The notes under the pieces: generated by a model
The model's database searches: none
Seen by the model: only the letters and a program-made list of their open reading frames with translations
Told to the model about the DNA's origin: nothing
Origin: Martinezella hainanensis
GTDB taxonomy: Bacteria; Pseudomonadota; Alphaproteobacteria; Rhizobiales; Rhizobiaceae
Reading direction: 5' to 3'
Length of the DNA stretch: 64,000 nt
Assembly: GCF_900094555.1 (NCBI RefSeq)
Contig: NZ_FMAC01000005.1
Location: 434,001-498,000, forward strand
Translations under genes and position numbers: made by a program
Shown: piece after piece, positions 8,650-17,629 of the stretch
Layout of the letters: every line of letters begins with the position of its first letter
How positions within the stretch are numbered: position 1 is the stretch's first letter

Positions 8650-9499
8650 GCTGGAAGGCCTCGCGTACCATTTCCGCCAATTCGCGGATCGCCTCGCTCG
8701 AATGATAGGGGTTGCGGCGAAGCACGACGCGTGAGGAATCGACCGGCGGGAAACCGTCGTCGCCTGTTAGCTCCCGGCAGCCATGCGGAATGTTGCTGCG
8801 TGACAGCGTCGTCACGGCGAGCCCGGCGGAAACGGCGTTTTTCAAACCCGAACTCGTATCGGCGATGAAGGCGATACGATAACGCCGCCCGATTTGCTCC
8901 AATGATTTCAGCGCAAAATCGCGGCACCATGTCGAATCCCGATAAACGGCGATGGGCAGAGGTGTCGCCTCATGCACACGATGCACCAACGATGTCACCC
9001 AGACCGTTGGATCGATACAGAGAACTTCGCCTTTGCTTTGGTTGTTCCAGTCGAAGACGACGGCCAGGTCCAGTTCATCTTTTTCCAGCGCTGCCAGATT
9101 ATGCGCCGTGTAGTCGCAGGAGACAGTGACTTCGACGGCCGGATGCCTGATGGCAAAGGCCGCCAAGGCGGCGGGAAGAATGGTCTGGCTGTATTCCTCG
9201 GGAATGCCGATCCGGACCGGTCCGTCCAGCGGCTTCGTGCGGATATTCGCGGCCGCCTCGTTCAGAAGCTCGATCACGCGCTGTGCATAGGGAAGCAATT
9301 GAGTGCCGGCGCGGGTCAGGACGGCCCCGCGGGCGCTTCTTTCGAAGAGCGTTTCGCCGATCGTGTCCTCGAGCCGCTTGATCTGGGCGCTGACGGCCGA
9401 TTGGGTGCGGCCGATCCTTTGAGCGGCCGTGGAAAAATTGGATGTCTCGGTGATGACGAGAAAGGTCCGCAGCAGGTCGCTTTCGATCGGTTCGCGCAT
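8624..9499 (-). CDS. LysR-family transcriptional regulator
   Basis: A 291-residue LysR protein. The N-terminal winged helix (about 5-65) reads LLRTFLVITETSNFSTAAQ then RTQSAVSAQIKRLE, and the periplasmic-binding-like effector domain follows (IRIGIPEEYSQTILP near 95). The ATG at 9499 is used; the longer frame begins with TTG at 9511 and has no better ribosome binding site. Its 3' end overlaps the 3' end of the convergent cdhR-like gene by 26 bases. It is divergent from the EamA transporter at 9605, so it probably controls that exporter and itself. The effector is unknown. Confidence 0.87.
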   Translation of the reverse strand: MREPIESDLLRTFLVITETSNFSTAAQRIGRTQSAVSAQIKRLEDTIGETLFERSARGAVLTRAGTQLLPYAQRVIELLNEAAANIRTKPLDGPVRIGIPEEYSQTILPAALAAFAIRHPAVEVTVSCDYTAHNLAALEKDELDLAVVFDWNNQSKGEVLCIDPTVWVTSLVHRVHEATPLPIAVYRDSTWCRDFALKSLEQIGRRYRIAFIADTSSGLKNAVSAGLAVTTLSRSNIPHGCRELTGDDGFPPVDSSRVVLRRNPYHSSEAIRELAEMVREAFQPMSALLQP

Positions 9500-9604
9500 G
9501 GCAGGCCACAAATATTTCTGATAGCTACTATCTCTACTATTCGTTTGCCTGATGTCAAATATCGGCGCACACAGGGGACGTTCCTTCGTTCCTCGAGTCC
9601 ATAC

Positions 9605-10513
9605 ATGACATTCCAGTTTCCCGCCCGCTCCGCTTTTGCCAGCGACTATGAGAGGGGCGTTATACTTGTGGCGACAGCAATGCTTGCGTGGAGCTGCAGC
9701 GGCATCTACGCGCGCCTTCTGACCACGGACATATGGACGGCGATCGCCTGGCGGTCGCTGTTCGGCGGCCTCTTCCTGCTGATTCCAAGCTTTTTCCTCG
9801 AAGGCGGATTTTCACGGCGGCAATGGGCATCGATCTTTCATCCTGCCGGGCTGGCGATGCTGGCCTGCCAGACCATCAGCCAGGCGTGCTTCATCGGCGC
9901 GCTTTATACGACCACGGTCGCAAACGTGACCATGATCTATGCGACGGCGCCGTTCATCGCCGCCTTCCTCAGCTGGACCATGCTGAAGGAACGGGTGGCG
10001 AAGCGGACCTTGATTGCCGGCGGCATCTGCCTCATCGGCGTTGCGGTCATCGTTGCCTCTTCGATCGGCGGCGGTACGGGTGTCGGCGATCTGCTGGCGC
10101 TCGGCATGACGGTCACTTTCGCCCTCATCATCGTCATCCCGCGCATGGACCCCAGTATCCCGATCCTGCCGTCGAGTGTCGTCAGCGGGCTTTTGACATT
10201 CGTCGTCTTCGTCCCCTTTGCATCGACGAGCTCGGTGGACATTCAAAACTGGCTGCTGTTGGCGGCTTTCGGCGCGACGAATTTTGCGCTCGCCTTCGTC
10301 CTTTTCCTCTTCGGTTCGAGAAAAATGCCGGCCGCCGATGCGGCCCTCATCAGTTCGATGGAGATCGTCTTGACGCCGTTCTGGGTCTGGCTGTTCTTCT
10401 CGGAGATGCCGCCGGTTGCCACTTTTATCGGTGGAGCGATTATCTTCGCGACCATCGTCTGGCACACGGCCATCGATCTCAGACATAGCCGCCGGCGTCG
10501 TGCGCTGGCCTAG
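9605..10513 (+). CDS. EamA/DMT-superfamily transporter
   Basis: A 302-residue integral membrane protein with about ten hydrophobic helices arranged as two EamA repeats. The first repeat starts with GVILVATAMLAWSCSGIYARL near residue 20 and the second near residue 155. A MIYATAPFIAAFLSW segment marks the end of the first repeat, and SSMEIVLTPFWVWLFFSE its counterpart in the second. Such proteins export metabolites or amino acids across the inner membrane. The start follows the LysR gene by about 105 bases in divergent orientation, so LysR control is likely. A longer upstream frame (from 8972) is antisense to the LysR gene and is discarded. Substrate unknown. Confidence 0.86.
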   Translation: MTFQFPARSAFASDYERGVILVATAMLAWSCSGIYARLLTTDIWTAIAWRSLFGGLFLLIPSFFLEGGFSRRQWASIFHPAGLAMLACQTISQACFIGALYTTTVANVTMIYATAPFIAAFLSWTMLKERVAKRTLIAGGICLIGVAVIVASSIGGGTGVGDLLALGMTVTFALIIVIPRMDPSIPILPSSVVSGLLTFVVFVPFASTSSVDIQNWLLLAAFGATNFALAFVLFLFGSRKMPAADAALISSMEIVLTPFWVWLFFSEMPPVATFIGGAIIFATIVWHTAIDLRHSRRRRALA

Positions 10514-10734
10514 TGGGCGATAGCCATCAGCATCGCCTCGGCGGATTCGTAAGGATTTATAATGAATATATTTATCAATATCTTGAGGTGATATTCTCTA
10601 GTAATTGATAGAATGCTTAGCTTCGACGCGGTCGTCGGAGTTGTCATCGTTCTGAAACAAAATGTAACAACTCATAACACCCTGTCACGCCCGAATCGGT
10701 ATATTCCGCTCGTGTTCGAACGAGAGGTCACTTG

Positions 10735-11097
10735 ATGCAGGCTAACCATGTACCGTCCCCCTCACAGGCCGATGTGCTGATCTGTCTCGATAACCAGCAA
10801 GTTGCGTCCCGCATCGGCTCGGTTTTGATGGAGCAGGGATTGTCGGTGACCGCCATACCGGCGACGGGCATTCGGGAATGGTTCGAACCGAACGGCTGCA
10901 AGCTTGTCGTCACGCATACGGCGATGATCGGGGACGTGCGCACACGATTGAACCTGCCGATCGTCAATCTTGAAGCGTTCATCTTCGATCGCCCGGACCA
11001 TGTGGCCGAGGGCGCTGCACGTCAATTCGATGGCGAGGCGTTCATCAAGCGGGTATTTTCCGTTATGAGCGGCACTCAAAAGCGCGCTGCCGAGTAA
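10735..11097 (+). CDS. Hypothetical protein, receiver-like fold
   Basis: A 120-residue protein, not recognised. It starts ADVLICLDNQQVASRIGSVL then LSVTAIPATG, an alternating strand-helix pattern reminiscent of a response-regulator receiver, but the strand that should end in the phosphoacceptor Asp reads CKLVVTHTA. A phosphorylation role is therefore unlikely. The ATG at 10735 has GAGAGG about 8 bases upstream; a TTG one codon earlier is not preferred. The 220-base gap before it is AT-rich and holds its own promoter region. The gene stands alone between the EamA gene and the convergent sugar ABC operon. Confidence 0.6.
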   Translation: MQANHVPSPSQADVLICLDNQQVASRIGSVLMEQGLSVTAIPATGIREWFEPNGCKLVVTHTAMIGDVRTRLNLPIVNLEAFIFDRPDHVAEGAARQFDGEAFIKRVFSVMSGTQKRAAE

Positions 11098-11128
11098 TCC
11101 GGGCCAGCCAGCGCGCTTCGGCTATCCT

Positions 11129-12193
11129 CTACAGCCGTTGCTGGCTAGCCTTGTCGAAGAAATGCAGGTTCGGGGTCTTCAGGGAGAGCTGTATCTTCTG
11201 GCCAGGCGTCAGTTCTGCCCGTTCTCTCATCACCCAAGTCAATTCCTTGCCCTCCAGCTCAAGCGCAACATGCGTTTCCGAGCCTGTGGGTTCGACGACC
11301 GTAACGGTTGCGGTCACACTGCCTTCGGAGCCGAAGGAAAGATCTTCCGGGCGTATACCCAGAACAACCTCCCGGCCATCCGACTGAGCCGGAGCGCTGG
11401 CGAGTTCGATGCCGGTGCCGGTCGGCAGCACCAAAGCGGGCGAGGCGCCGCCGGTGATCCTGCCTTCTAGAAAATTCATCGCCGGCGAGCCGAGGAAGCC
11501 GGCGACAAAGACATTTTTCGGACGATCGTAAAGCTCGAGCGGGGAGCCCACCTGCTCAACCTTACCGCCCTGTAGAACGACGATCTTGTCAGCCATGGTC
11601 ATCGCCTCGATCTGATCGTGGGTCACGTAAACGATCGTCGTCTTCAGTCGCTGGTGCAGCGCCTTGATTTCGGCACGCATCTTCACGCGCAGCTTTGCGT
11701 CGAGATTGGAAAGCGGTTCGTCGAACAGGAAGACCTTGGGGTCACGCACGATGGCGCGGCCCATTGCGACGCGTTGGCGTTGCCCGCCGGAAAGCTGGGC
11801 GGGTTTGCGATCCAGCAACGGCTGCAGGCCCAGTATCTTTGCGGCTTCGCCGACCTTCTCGTCGATTTCGGCACGCTTCGCGCCGGCAAGCTGCAGCGCA
11901 AAGCCCATATTCTGCGCCACAGTCATCTGCGGATAGAGCGCATAGTTCTGGAAGACCATGGCGATGTCGCGATCCTTCGGCGGCAGGTCGTTGACGACCC
12001 GGCCGCCGATCGAGATTTGTCCGCCGGTGATATCCTCAAGCCCCGCAATCATGCGCAGCAGCGTGGACTTGCCGCAGCCGGAGGGGCCAACGAGAATGAC
12101 GAACTCACCGTCAGAGATATCGACATCGACGCCATGGATGATGTTTACCGCGCCGTAGGATTTCCTGACGTTCTTGATGGTCAATCCGGACAT
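11129..12193 (-). CDS. Carbohydrate ABC transporter ATP-binding protein, UgpC/MalK type
   Basis: A 354-residue ATPase with Walker A GPSGCGKST near residue 37, signature LSGGQRQRVAMGRA near 134, Walker B VFLFDEPLSNLD and switch VTHDQ, followed by a C-terminal TOBE/OB domain (about 240-350) as in MalK and UgpC. It energises import by the two permeases and the binding protein upstream in the same operon. The start at 12193 has AAGGGAAG upstream; the longer frame to 12376 runs into the glycosidase gene. It is the last gene of a five-gene unit. Substrate probably an apiose-containing glycoside, inferred from the neighbouring hydrolase. Confidence 0.9.
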   Translation of the reverse strand: MSGLTIKNVRKSYGAVNIIHGVDVDISDGEFVILVGPSGCGKSTLLRMIAGLEDITGGQISIGGRVVNDLPPKDRDIAMVFQNYALYPQMTVAQNMGFALQLAGAKRAEIDEKVGEAAKILGLQPLLDRKPAQLSGGQRQRVAMGRAIVRDPKVFLFDEPLSNLDAKLRVKMRAEIKALHQRLKTTIVYVTHDQIEAMTMADKIVVLQGGKVEQVGSPLELYDRPKNVFVAGFLGSPAMNFLEGRITGGASPALVLPTGTGIELASAPAQSDGREVVLGIRPEDLSFGSEGSVTATVTVVEPTGSETHVALELEGKELTWVMRERAELTPGQKIQLSLKTPNLHFFDKASQQRL

Positions 12194-12216
12194 GACATTC
12201 TTCCCTTCTGGATCGA

Positions 12217-13731
12217 TCAATGCTTCTTGCGGATGCGGAGCGCCTGGTATGGCTTGCCCGGCAGTTCCACGCCAAAGGCGGCATCTGCCTTGCCGCCGCG
12301 AACGATCGCGCCATGGCGCGTCGGATGCGGGATCGGTGCTTCCACCTTTTTGGCGGGCGTGATCGTCATATTCCATGTGTCGATGACGTCGACGTCATAG
12401 TCGGTCCCGTCCTTCGGCAGGCCGGTGGACCAGATGACGGGCTGATGTTCGCCGAGATAAATGTAACGGAGCTCGCCGTCACGCGCGCCGGAAACGCGCG
12501 TCCATGGCCATTCCCCGAACGAGGCCATCGGTTCGAGGCCATTGACGACATCCTGCTCCAACAGATCGCGCAGGAAGCCGATGCGCTTCCAGGCTTCGCC
12601 GCGCAGTTCGCCGCCCTTCGCCCACCAGATCAGATCTTCCGGATGCGAATAGGTTTCGCCATGACCGGCATAGCCACCGCGCATAACCGTGATCCAGAAG
12701 CGATGCACCAGCTCCTCAGCCGTCAAGTTGCCCCAGGACTGGATGATGTTGCCCTCATATTCCGGCTCGTCGTTGACGACAGGCTTGCCATAGGCCTCCC
12801 GCCATTCCTGCGTGCGCTTTACATCCCAGTTCTGGATGCAGGTATGGGTGACCCAGGGCTTGCGATGATCGAAGTTCATCGTCGGTTCGCCGTTATGGAT
12901 CGACTTCAGATGGCCGTAGGGATCGTTCTCTTCGAGAATGTGGAAATAGCGGTCCCATTGCTGCAGCGGCTTGGTGTCGAGGAGGAAGTCATACTCGTTG
13001 GCAAGCGCCCACCAGACGTTGCGATAGGCGGCAAGGCGTGCTGCGAGATAGGCGACGTAGCGGAAATCCTGCTCGGCCGACATGTCGGCATAACCCCAGC
13101 GGTCATAAGGGTGGAACATGATAATATCCGCTTCGATGCCGAGCTCGCAAAGGGCTGCGACCTGGCTCTCGAAATGACGGAAGAGGACGGGGTTCGGACG
13201 ATCGAAATCTTCCTTGCCGTCAGCGCCCTTTTCGAAGCAGGCGTAAAGCGGCTCGTTGACGTTATAAGGATAGTCCTTCGGGAAAACGCCCATGCGGATC
13301 TTGTTGAAACGTGATTTTTTCAGCGTCTCCAGCGTCTGGGACTGCATTTCGAGCGGCTGATGCGTCCAGGCATAGCAGGTGGTGCCGAACGACAGGAAGG
13401 GCTTGCCGTCGGCATAGGCGAAATGGAACTTGTTGCGGACGTGTACGGGGCCGTGGTTGCCCTCGGACGGCTTGGTCGCGACGAAGGAGCCAGTCTTGCC
13501 ATCCAGTTCCGATGTCTTCGACCGTGTGCGGAAGGACCAATCACCTTCATTGTCCGGCATGAAGCGCACGCGGTAGACGCCATCGCCGTCATAGAAACCG
13601 GGCACGCGGATCTCGCGGCTGTTCTGGCTGAAAACGGCATCGAACTCCACATCGAGATAGGGGTTGCCGCCGGAAGGACCGTTGAAGGCCGCTTCGAAGA
13701 CTCCCCATTTTTCGACGGACGCGTTGGACAT
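12217..13731 (-). CDS. Cytoplasmic glycoside hydrolase-like protein, DUF5060 plus DUF4038-like barrel
   Basis: A 504-residue protein without a signal peptide. Residues about 5-85 look like a DUF5060 beta-sandwich (KWGVFEAAFNG, GDGVYRVRFMP). Residues about 100-420 look like a DUF4038-type TIM barrel (GTTCYAWTHQ, FNKIRMGVFPKDY, WWALANEYDFLLD, VVNDEPEYEG). A C-terminal beta domain of the DUF5605 kind follows. Glu246 in the ANE motif and Glu322 or Glu324 in DEPEYEG are the expected catalytic acid and nucleophile. DUF4038 barrels include apiosidases, and this gene sits between an ABC importer and the apiose pathway. Hydrolysis of an imported apiosyl glycoside is therefore proposed. GAGGAG precedes the ATG. 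Confidence 0.75.
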   Translation of the reverse strand: MSNASVEKWGVFEAAFNGPSGGNPYLDVEFDAVFSQNSREIRVPGFYDGDGVYRVRFMPDNEGDWSFRTRSKTSELDGKTGSFVATKPSEGNHGPVHVRNKFHFAYADGKPFLSFGTTCYAWTHQPLEMQSQTLETLKKSRFNKIRMGVFPKDYPYNVNEPLYACFEKGADGKEDFDRPNPVLFRHFESQVAALCELGIEADIIMFHPYDRWGYADMSAEQDFRYVAYLAARLAAYRNVWWALANEYDFLLDTKPLQQWDRYFHILEENDPYGHLKSIHNGEPTMNFDHRKPWVTHTCIQNWDVKRTQEWREAYGKPVVNDEPEYEGNIIQSWGNLTAEELVHRFWITVMRGGYAGHGETYSHPEDLIWWAKGGELRGEAWKRIGFLRDLLEQDVVNGLEPMASFGEWPWTRVSGARDGELRYIYLGEHQPVIWSTGLPKDGTDYDVDVIDTWNMTITPAKKVEAPIPHPTRHGAIVRGGKADAAFGVELPGKPYQALRIRKKH

Positions 13732-13769
13732 GATGTTCTCCTCGGAAGATGTATGGATGGTGCGACCGC

Positions 13770-14657
13770 TCAGCCCTTCACCGCGCCGGAGGTGAGGCCG
13801 GAGACGAAGTAGCGCTGGAAGATCAGATAAACGATGGTGGCCGGCAGGACCGTCATGACGATCGCCGCATTCAATTGGCCGTAATCATTGGAAAACTGGC
13901 CTTGGAAGGACATGAGGCCAAGCGGCAACGTCCACATATGCTGATCCTGCAAGAGCACGAGCGCCATGGCGAATTCATTCCATGTCGAGACGAAATCGAG
14001 GATCAGCAGTGCTGCGAGCACCGGCAGGCAGACTGGAAGGAAAATCCGGCGGAAGATGGTGAAATGGCTTGCGCCGTCGATCAGCGCGGCTTCCGACAAT
14101 TCCTTCGGAATGCCTTTGAAGAAGCCGTGCAGGATAAAGACCTGATAGGGCACGCCGAAGGCTATATAGGGCAGGATAACGCCCGGATAGGTGTCGATCA
14201 GCCCGAGCAAATTGACCAGCGTGAACAGCGGGGCCAGCATGACCTGAAACGGGATCATCGTGCCGAAGACGATGGCGAGCAGCAATAGCTTGCTGAACCG
14301 CATGCGGATCTTGGCAAGCGCATAGGCGGCCATCGCCGAGAGGATGAGCCCGAGCGGCACCTTGATCACGGTGATAATAGTGCTGTTCAGGAAGGCATTG
14401 GCGAAATTGCCGCGGCCCCAGGCGCTTGAATAATTCTCAAAGGCTGGATCGAGCGGCGGCATGAAGGCGCCGGTGGAAGTCACATCGGCCTGCGTCTTCA
14501 GCGAGGTAAAGACGATGAAGACGAAAGGCGCAAGCCAGATCGCCGCGACCACGAGCAACGCGATCCACAGGCCAATCAGCACCGGGTCCCGCTTGCGCTT
14601 GGCGGGCGCGATGGTCTCGAAATCGTCCGATATGGATGTGGCCGATGCTGCCGTCAT
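13770..14657 (-). CDS. Carbohydrate ABC transporter permease, MalG/UgpE type
   Basis: A 295-residue inner-membrane permease with six predicted helices, the first at about 30-52. The EAA cytoplasmic loop reads ELSEAALIDGASHFTIFRRIFLP near residue 190, the contact site for the ATPase. Its start overlaps the stop of the upstream permease by 4 bases (ATGA), so the two are translationally coupled. It pairs with the MalF-type permease to form the channel of the importer encoded at 11129-16903. Confidence 0.9.
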   Translation of the reverse strand: MTAASATSISDDFETIAPAKRKRDPVLIGLWIALLVVAAIWLAPFVFIVFTSLKTQADVTSTGAFMPPLDPAFENYSSAWGRGNFANAFLNSTIITVIKVPLGLILSAMAAYALAKIRMRFSKLLLLAIVFGTMIPFQVMLAPLFTLVNLLGLIDTYPGVILPYIAFGVPYQVFILHGFFKGIPKELSEAALIDGASHFTIFRRIFLPVCLPVLAALLILDFVSTWNEFAMALVLLQDQHMWTLPLGLMSFQGQFSNDYGQLNAAIVMTVLPATIVYLIFQRYFVSGLTSGAVKG

Positions 14658-15553
14658 TGTTCGGCCTCCTCATGCTTTTGCGTCCAGCGCAGGTAGGGGA
14701 TGACGATGGCGATGGTGATGAGCAGCAGAACGACCGAGATTGCAGCGCCGCGGCCGAAATCGAAGATCTGCATGGCCTGGGTGAAGGCCCAGAGCGCCAG
14801 CATCTGCGTCGATTGCGCCGGTCCGCCGCCGGTCAGGCCGTAGACGATGTCGAAGGCCTTCAGCGAGGAGATGACCGAGAGCACCAGCACGATGGTCAGC
14901 GTCGTGCGCAACGCGGGCAGGGTCACGTAGCGGAAGATGTTCCAGCGCCCGGCGCCGTCGATGCGGGCGGCTTCGACCAGCGTCTGCGAGACATTCTGCA
15001 GGCCCGCAAGAAACAGGACCATGGAGAAGCCGACGGATTGCCAGAGGAAGGCGACGAAGACGGAGTAGAGCGCGATATCCTTGTCGCCGAGCCAGTCCTG
15101 AATCCAGTCCTGCAGACCCATGGAGGTCAAAATTTCGGTGAAGAGACCGAAGAAGGGATCGTACATCCACTTCCACATCGTCGCGACCGCGATCGGGGCG
15201 ATGATGACCGGGAGGTAGAAGATGGCGCGGAAGGTATTGCGGGCGAAAAGCTTCTGATTGAGGCTCAGCGCCAGCAGCAGGCCGACCATGGGCGGAAAGA
15301 TCACGCACATGATGGTCCAGATCACCGTGTTGCGGAAGGCAACCCAGAAAACCGGGTCCTGGGTGAAGATATACTGGTAGTTTGCCAGGCCAACGAAGGG
15401 ACGCTGCGGATCGAGGCCGTTCCACTTCTGGAAGCTCAGCACCACCACGTTCAGCATCGGATAAAGCGCAAAAATCGCGTAGATCAGCATGGCCGGTGCA
15501 AGCAGGATCGCTGCTTGGACGCGGGGATCATGTGTTCGATTGCGGAATGACAT
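14654..15553 (-). CDS. Carbohydrate ABC transporter permease, MalF/UgpA type
   Basis: A 299-residue permease with about six membrane helices, the first at about 18-40 (ILLAPAMLIYAIFALYPML). The EAA loop is LVEAARIDGAGRWNIFRYVTLP near residue 188. It forms the heterodimeric channel with the 4-base-overlapping MalG-type permease. The binding-protein gene precedes it by 96 bases in the same direction. Short length and lack of a large periplasmic loop fit UgpA rather than enteric MalF. Confidence 0.9.
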   Translation of the reverse strand: MSFRNRTHDPRVQAAILLAPAMLIYAIFALYPMLNVVVLSFQKWNGLDPQRPFVGLANYQYIFTQDPVFWVAFRNTVIWTIMCVIFPPMVGLLLALSLNQKLFARNTFRAIFYLPVIIAPIAVATMWKWMYDPFFGLFTEILTSMGLQDWIQDWLGDKDIALYSVFVAFLWQSVGFSMVLFLAGLQNVSQTLVEAARIDGAGRWNIFRYVTLPALRTTLTIVLVLSVISSLKAFDIVYGLTGGGPAQSTQMLALWAFTQAMQIFDFGRGAAISVVLLLITIAIVIPYLRWTQKHEEAEQ

Positions 15554-15649
15554 TTCTGATTGCTCCCGGCGGCAACTGACGCGTGGGCATGAAGTTGAGG
15601 GAAGCCGTGCGTCGCGATTGACAATCGGACGGCGGCCTCCCTCGATCGA

Positions 15650-16903
15650 TCAGGTGCGACCAGCGATGAAGGTCTGCAGCTGCTTGGCGGCATCGGCCGG
15701 CTGGATGTTGCCGGAGGCGACGTCGTTGATCACCCGGAAGTATTCGGTGGTGACATCGAGCGGAAATGCCTGGTCGCCGTTCATGTAGACCTTGCTATAG
15801 GCCTTGAAGATATCGAGCCATTTCGCCTCTAGCGGCTTCTGGTCGGTGTACTGGACATTCTTGTTGACCGAGATCGAGCTGATCTGTCCGACCAGATCCT
15901 GTTGCACCTTGGTCGACAGGAAATAGTCGAGGAATTTGGCGGCAAGATCCGGGTTTTTGCTCTTGGTGCTGATGTAGTTGTACTCGGCAAAACCATAGAG
16001 GCGGTTGGTGTTCGTCGGGAACGGCACGACGCCGTAATCGTCGAGGTTGACCTTGCTGCCGCTCAGCTGGCTGACCAGCCAGTCGCCTTCGAGCATCATC
16101 GCGGCGCGGCCGGCAACGAACAACGTATAGGACTGCTGGTTGCTGATCCCCATGAAGGGCTTCAGCGTGTAATCCTTCGTCCACTTGGCAAATTCGGTAA
16201 AGGCTTCTGTGGCGCAGGGCTCCTTCGTCCAGTCGGACTTCATGGCCATCAGCGCGTCATGCTTGTCGGCGCCGCATTTGGTTTCCAAGAGCACGTCCAT
16301 CAGGCGCATGACGTGCCAGTTGACCGAGCCGCCGAAGGTGAAGGCGGGGATTCCCGCTGCCTTGAGTTTGTCCGCTGCCGCCAGCAATTCCTCGTAGGTC
16401 TTCGGCTCCTGAGTGATGCCGGCCTTCTGGAAAAGCTTCTTGTTGTAGTAGATCGCCTCGCCCTTGAAGGTGAAGGGGACGCCGTGCTTGCCGCCCGGGT
16501 AGAGATCGGCAAAGGCGGCGGCCGAGGGAAGCAGTTCGTCGTTCCACTTGTACTGGGTGTAGTATTTGTCGAGCGGCAGCGAGAGACCTGCCTTCACGTA
16601 TTCGCCGCCGAGGCCAAGCCCGGCCCAGCTGAAATAGATGTCCGGCCCCTTGCTGGAGCCAGCGGCTACGCGGAGTGCGGTCTTGTGTTCGTCAACGCCG
16701 CGCTGGACGATTTCGACATGGGTGCCGGGATTGGCGGCCTCGAAGTCTTTTGCCACCTTCTTCAATGCGCCGTTTGCCGCGCCATTGTCGAAGTTTAGCG
16801 TCCACAGCGTCAGGTCTTCCGCGGCAACATTGGTTGCCGAAAAAGCCGCCGCTGCCATCGCAGCGGCGCCGAACCAACGCGCATATTTCGAGCTGATAGC
16901 CAT
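15650..16903 (-). CDS. Carbohydrate ABC transporter solute-binding protein, UgpB/MalE type
   Basis: A 417-residue periplasmic binding protein of family 1. A Sec signal (WFGAAAMAAAAFSATNVAAEDL, cleavage after about residue 28) precedes LTLWTLNFDNGAANGALKKV. Other family features include AAGSSKGPDIYFSW near 80 and KHGVPFTFKGEAIYYNKKLF near 130. The start at 16903 has GAGGAGG just upstream, better than the longer frame start at 16945. It is the first gene of the five-gene ABC/hydrolase operon, and a copy of the regulon box lies 62 bases upstream. The ligand is unknown; an apiose-bearing oligosaccharide or glycoside is inferred. Confidence 0.9.
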   Translation of the reverse strand: MAISSKYARWFGAAAMAAAAFSATNVAAEDLTLWTLNFDNGAANGALKKVAKDFEAANPGTHVEIVQRGVDEHKTALRVAAGSSKGPDIYFSWAGLGLGGEYVKAGLSLPLDKYYTQYKWNDELLPSAAAFADLYPGGKHGVPFTFKGEAIYYNKKLFQKAGITQEPKTYEELLAAADKLKAAGIPAFTFGGSVNWHVMRLMDVLLETKCGADKHDALMAMKSDWTKEPCATEAFTEFAKWTKDYTLKPFMGISNQQSYTLFVAGRAAMMLEGDWLVSQLSGSKVNLDDYGVVPFPTNTNRLYGFAEYNYISTKSKNPDLAAKFLDYFLSTKVQQDLVGQISSISVNKNVQYTDQKPLEAKWLDIFKAYSKVYMNGDQAFPLDVTTEYFRVINDVASGNIQPADAAKQLQTFIAGRT

Positions 16904-16964
16904 CTCCCGTCCTCCTCTGAGCAAAGCTGAGGGCGGTTTTGACAAATCGTCGTCAACATGTCAA

Positions 16965-16977
16965 CTGGTATGATGAG
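16965..16977 (+). promoter_or_regulatory. Regulon box, copy 1 (CTGGTATGATGAG), upstream of the Ugp-type ABC operon
   Basis: This 13-mer differs at one base from copy 3 and at two from copy 2; all three lie on the + strand ahead of minus-strand operons. It sits 62 bases before the binding-protein start. Downstream on the minus strand are TTGACATGTTGAC and a TTGAC/GTCAA inverted repeat that may hold the -35 region. The likely ligand is the NanR-like regulator at 29807, whose E. coli relative binds GGTATA repeats. Confidence 0.5.
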
Positions 16978-16990
16978 CTTATCAGCAGTA

Positions 16991-17629
16991 TCACAGGAAG
17001 TGATCGCGAAAACAGGCCATGACGACGACGGCCGACGCCGCTCCGGGGTCCATGTGTCCCAAGGCTCGATCACCGAGGCGCGATGACCGGCCTTTCGCCG
17101 CGATCATGCTTTTGGTGGCTTCCGCACCCGCTTCACCGGCTTTGAAGGCGGCGGCCAAACAGTCGGCAAGTGAAAGTCCTTGATCCCGGGCGGCTCGGCA
17201 GGCTGCGGCGGCGGGTGCCCAGGCATCGACCATGGTCTTTTCGCCAACCTCTGCCTTGCCTCGATCCTGAATACCTCTCGCAAAGGCCGAAAATACCTCG
17301 ACCATATCGTCATCGCTCAACGAAGATTTTCCCTTGGCGACGGCACCCGCACGCATGAGCGCCGTCGCATAAAGCGGTCCGGATGAGGCGCCGACCGCGT
17401 TGAGGAAGGATTTCGCGGCCGTATTGAAGACCAGTGTCGGGTCGGATGCCGATGAATCCAGCTCCGAAACCGCCTTCGCGGCAGCTGTAAAGCCAAGCTC
17501 CATGGCGATGCCATGATCGGCATCGCCGATCACGCCGTCCAGCTCGCAGAGGCGATCTTTCTCGCGGGCCATTGCGTCGGCGAGCCGCACGAAAAGCAAC
17601 TTCAGTTCTTCCGTTCCGATCGTGGTCAT
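16991..17629 (-). CDS. dhaL: Dihydroxyacetone-kinase-type subunit DhaL (nucleotide-binding)
   Basis: A 212-residue all-helical DhaL protein. The metal/ADP-binding motif VIGDADHGIAMELG lies near residue 33, with its three Asp/His ligands intact, and SGPLYATALMRAG follows near residue 95. It transfers phosphate to the ketose held by DhaK. No PTS-type DhaM is in the window, so an ATP-dependent form is more likely. The start overlaps the dhaK stop by 4 bases (ATGA). It is the last gene of the long apnO-led unit. In this context a C4 or branched ketose such as erythrulose is as plausible as dihydroxyacetone. Confidence 0.87.
   Translation of the reverse strand: MTTIGTEELKLLFVRLADAMAREKDRLCELDGVIGDADHGIAMELGFTAAAKAVSELDSSASDPTLVFNTAAKSFLNAVGASSGPLYATALMRAGAVAKGKSSLSDDDMVEVFSAFARGIQDRGKAEVGEKTMVDAWAPAAAACRAARDQGLSLADCLAAAFKAGEAGAEATKSMIAAKGRSSRLGDRALGHMDPGAASAVVVMACFRDHFL

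Noticed and set aside
8972..9604. Upstream extension of the EamA transporter frame
   Set aside because: It is antisense to the LysR gene and lacks family resemblance; the transporter fold begins at 9605.
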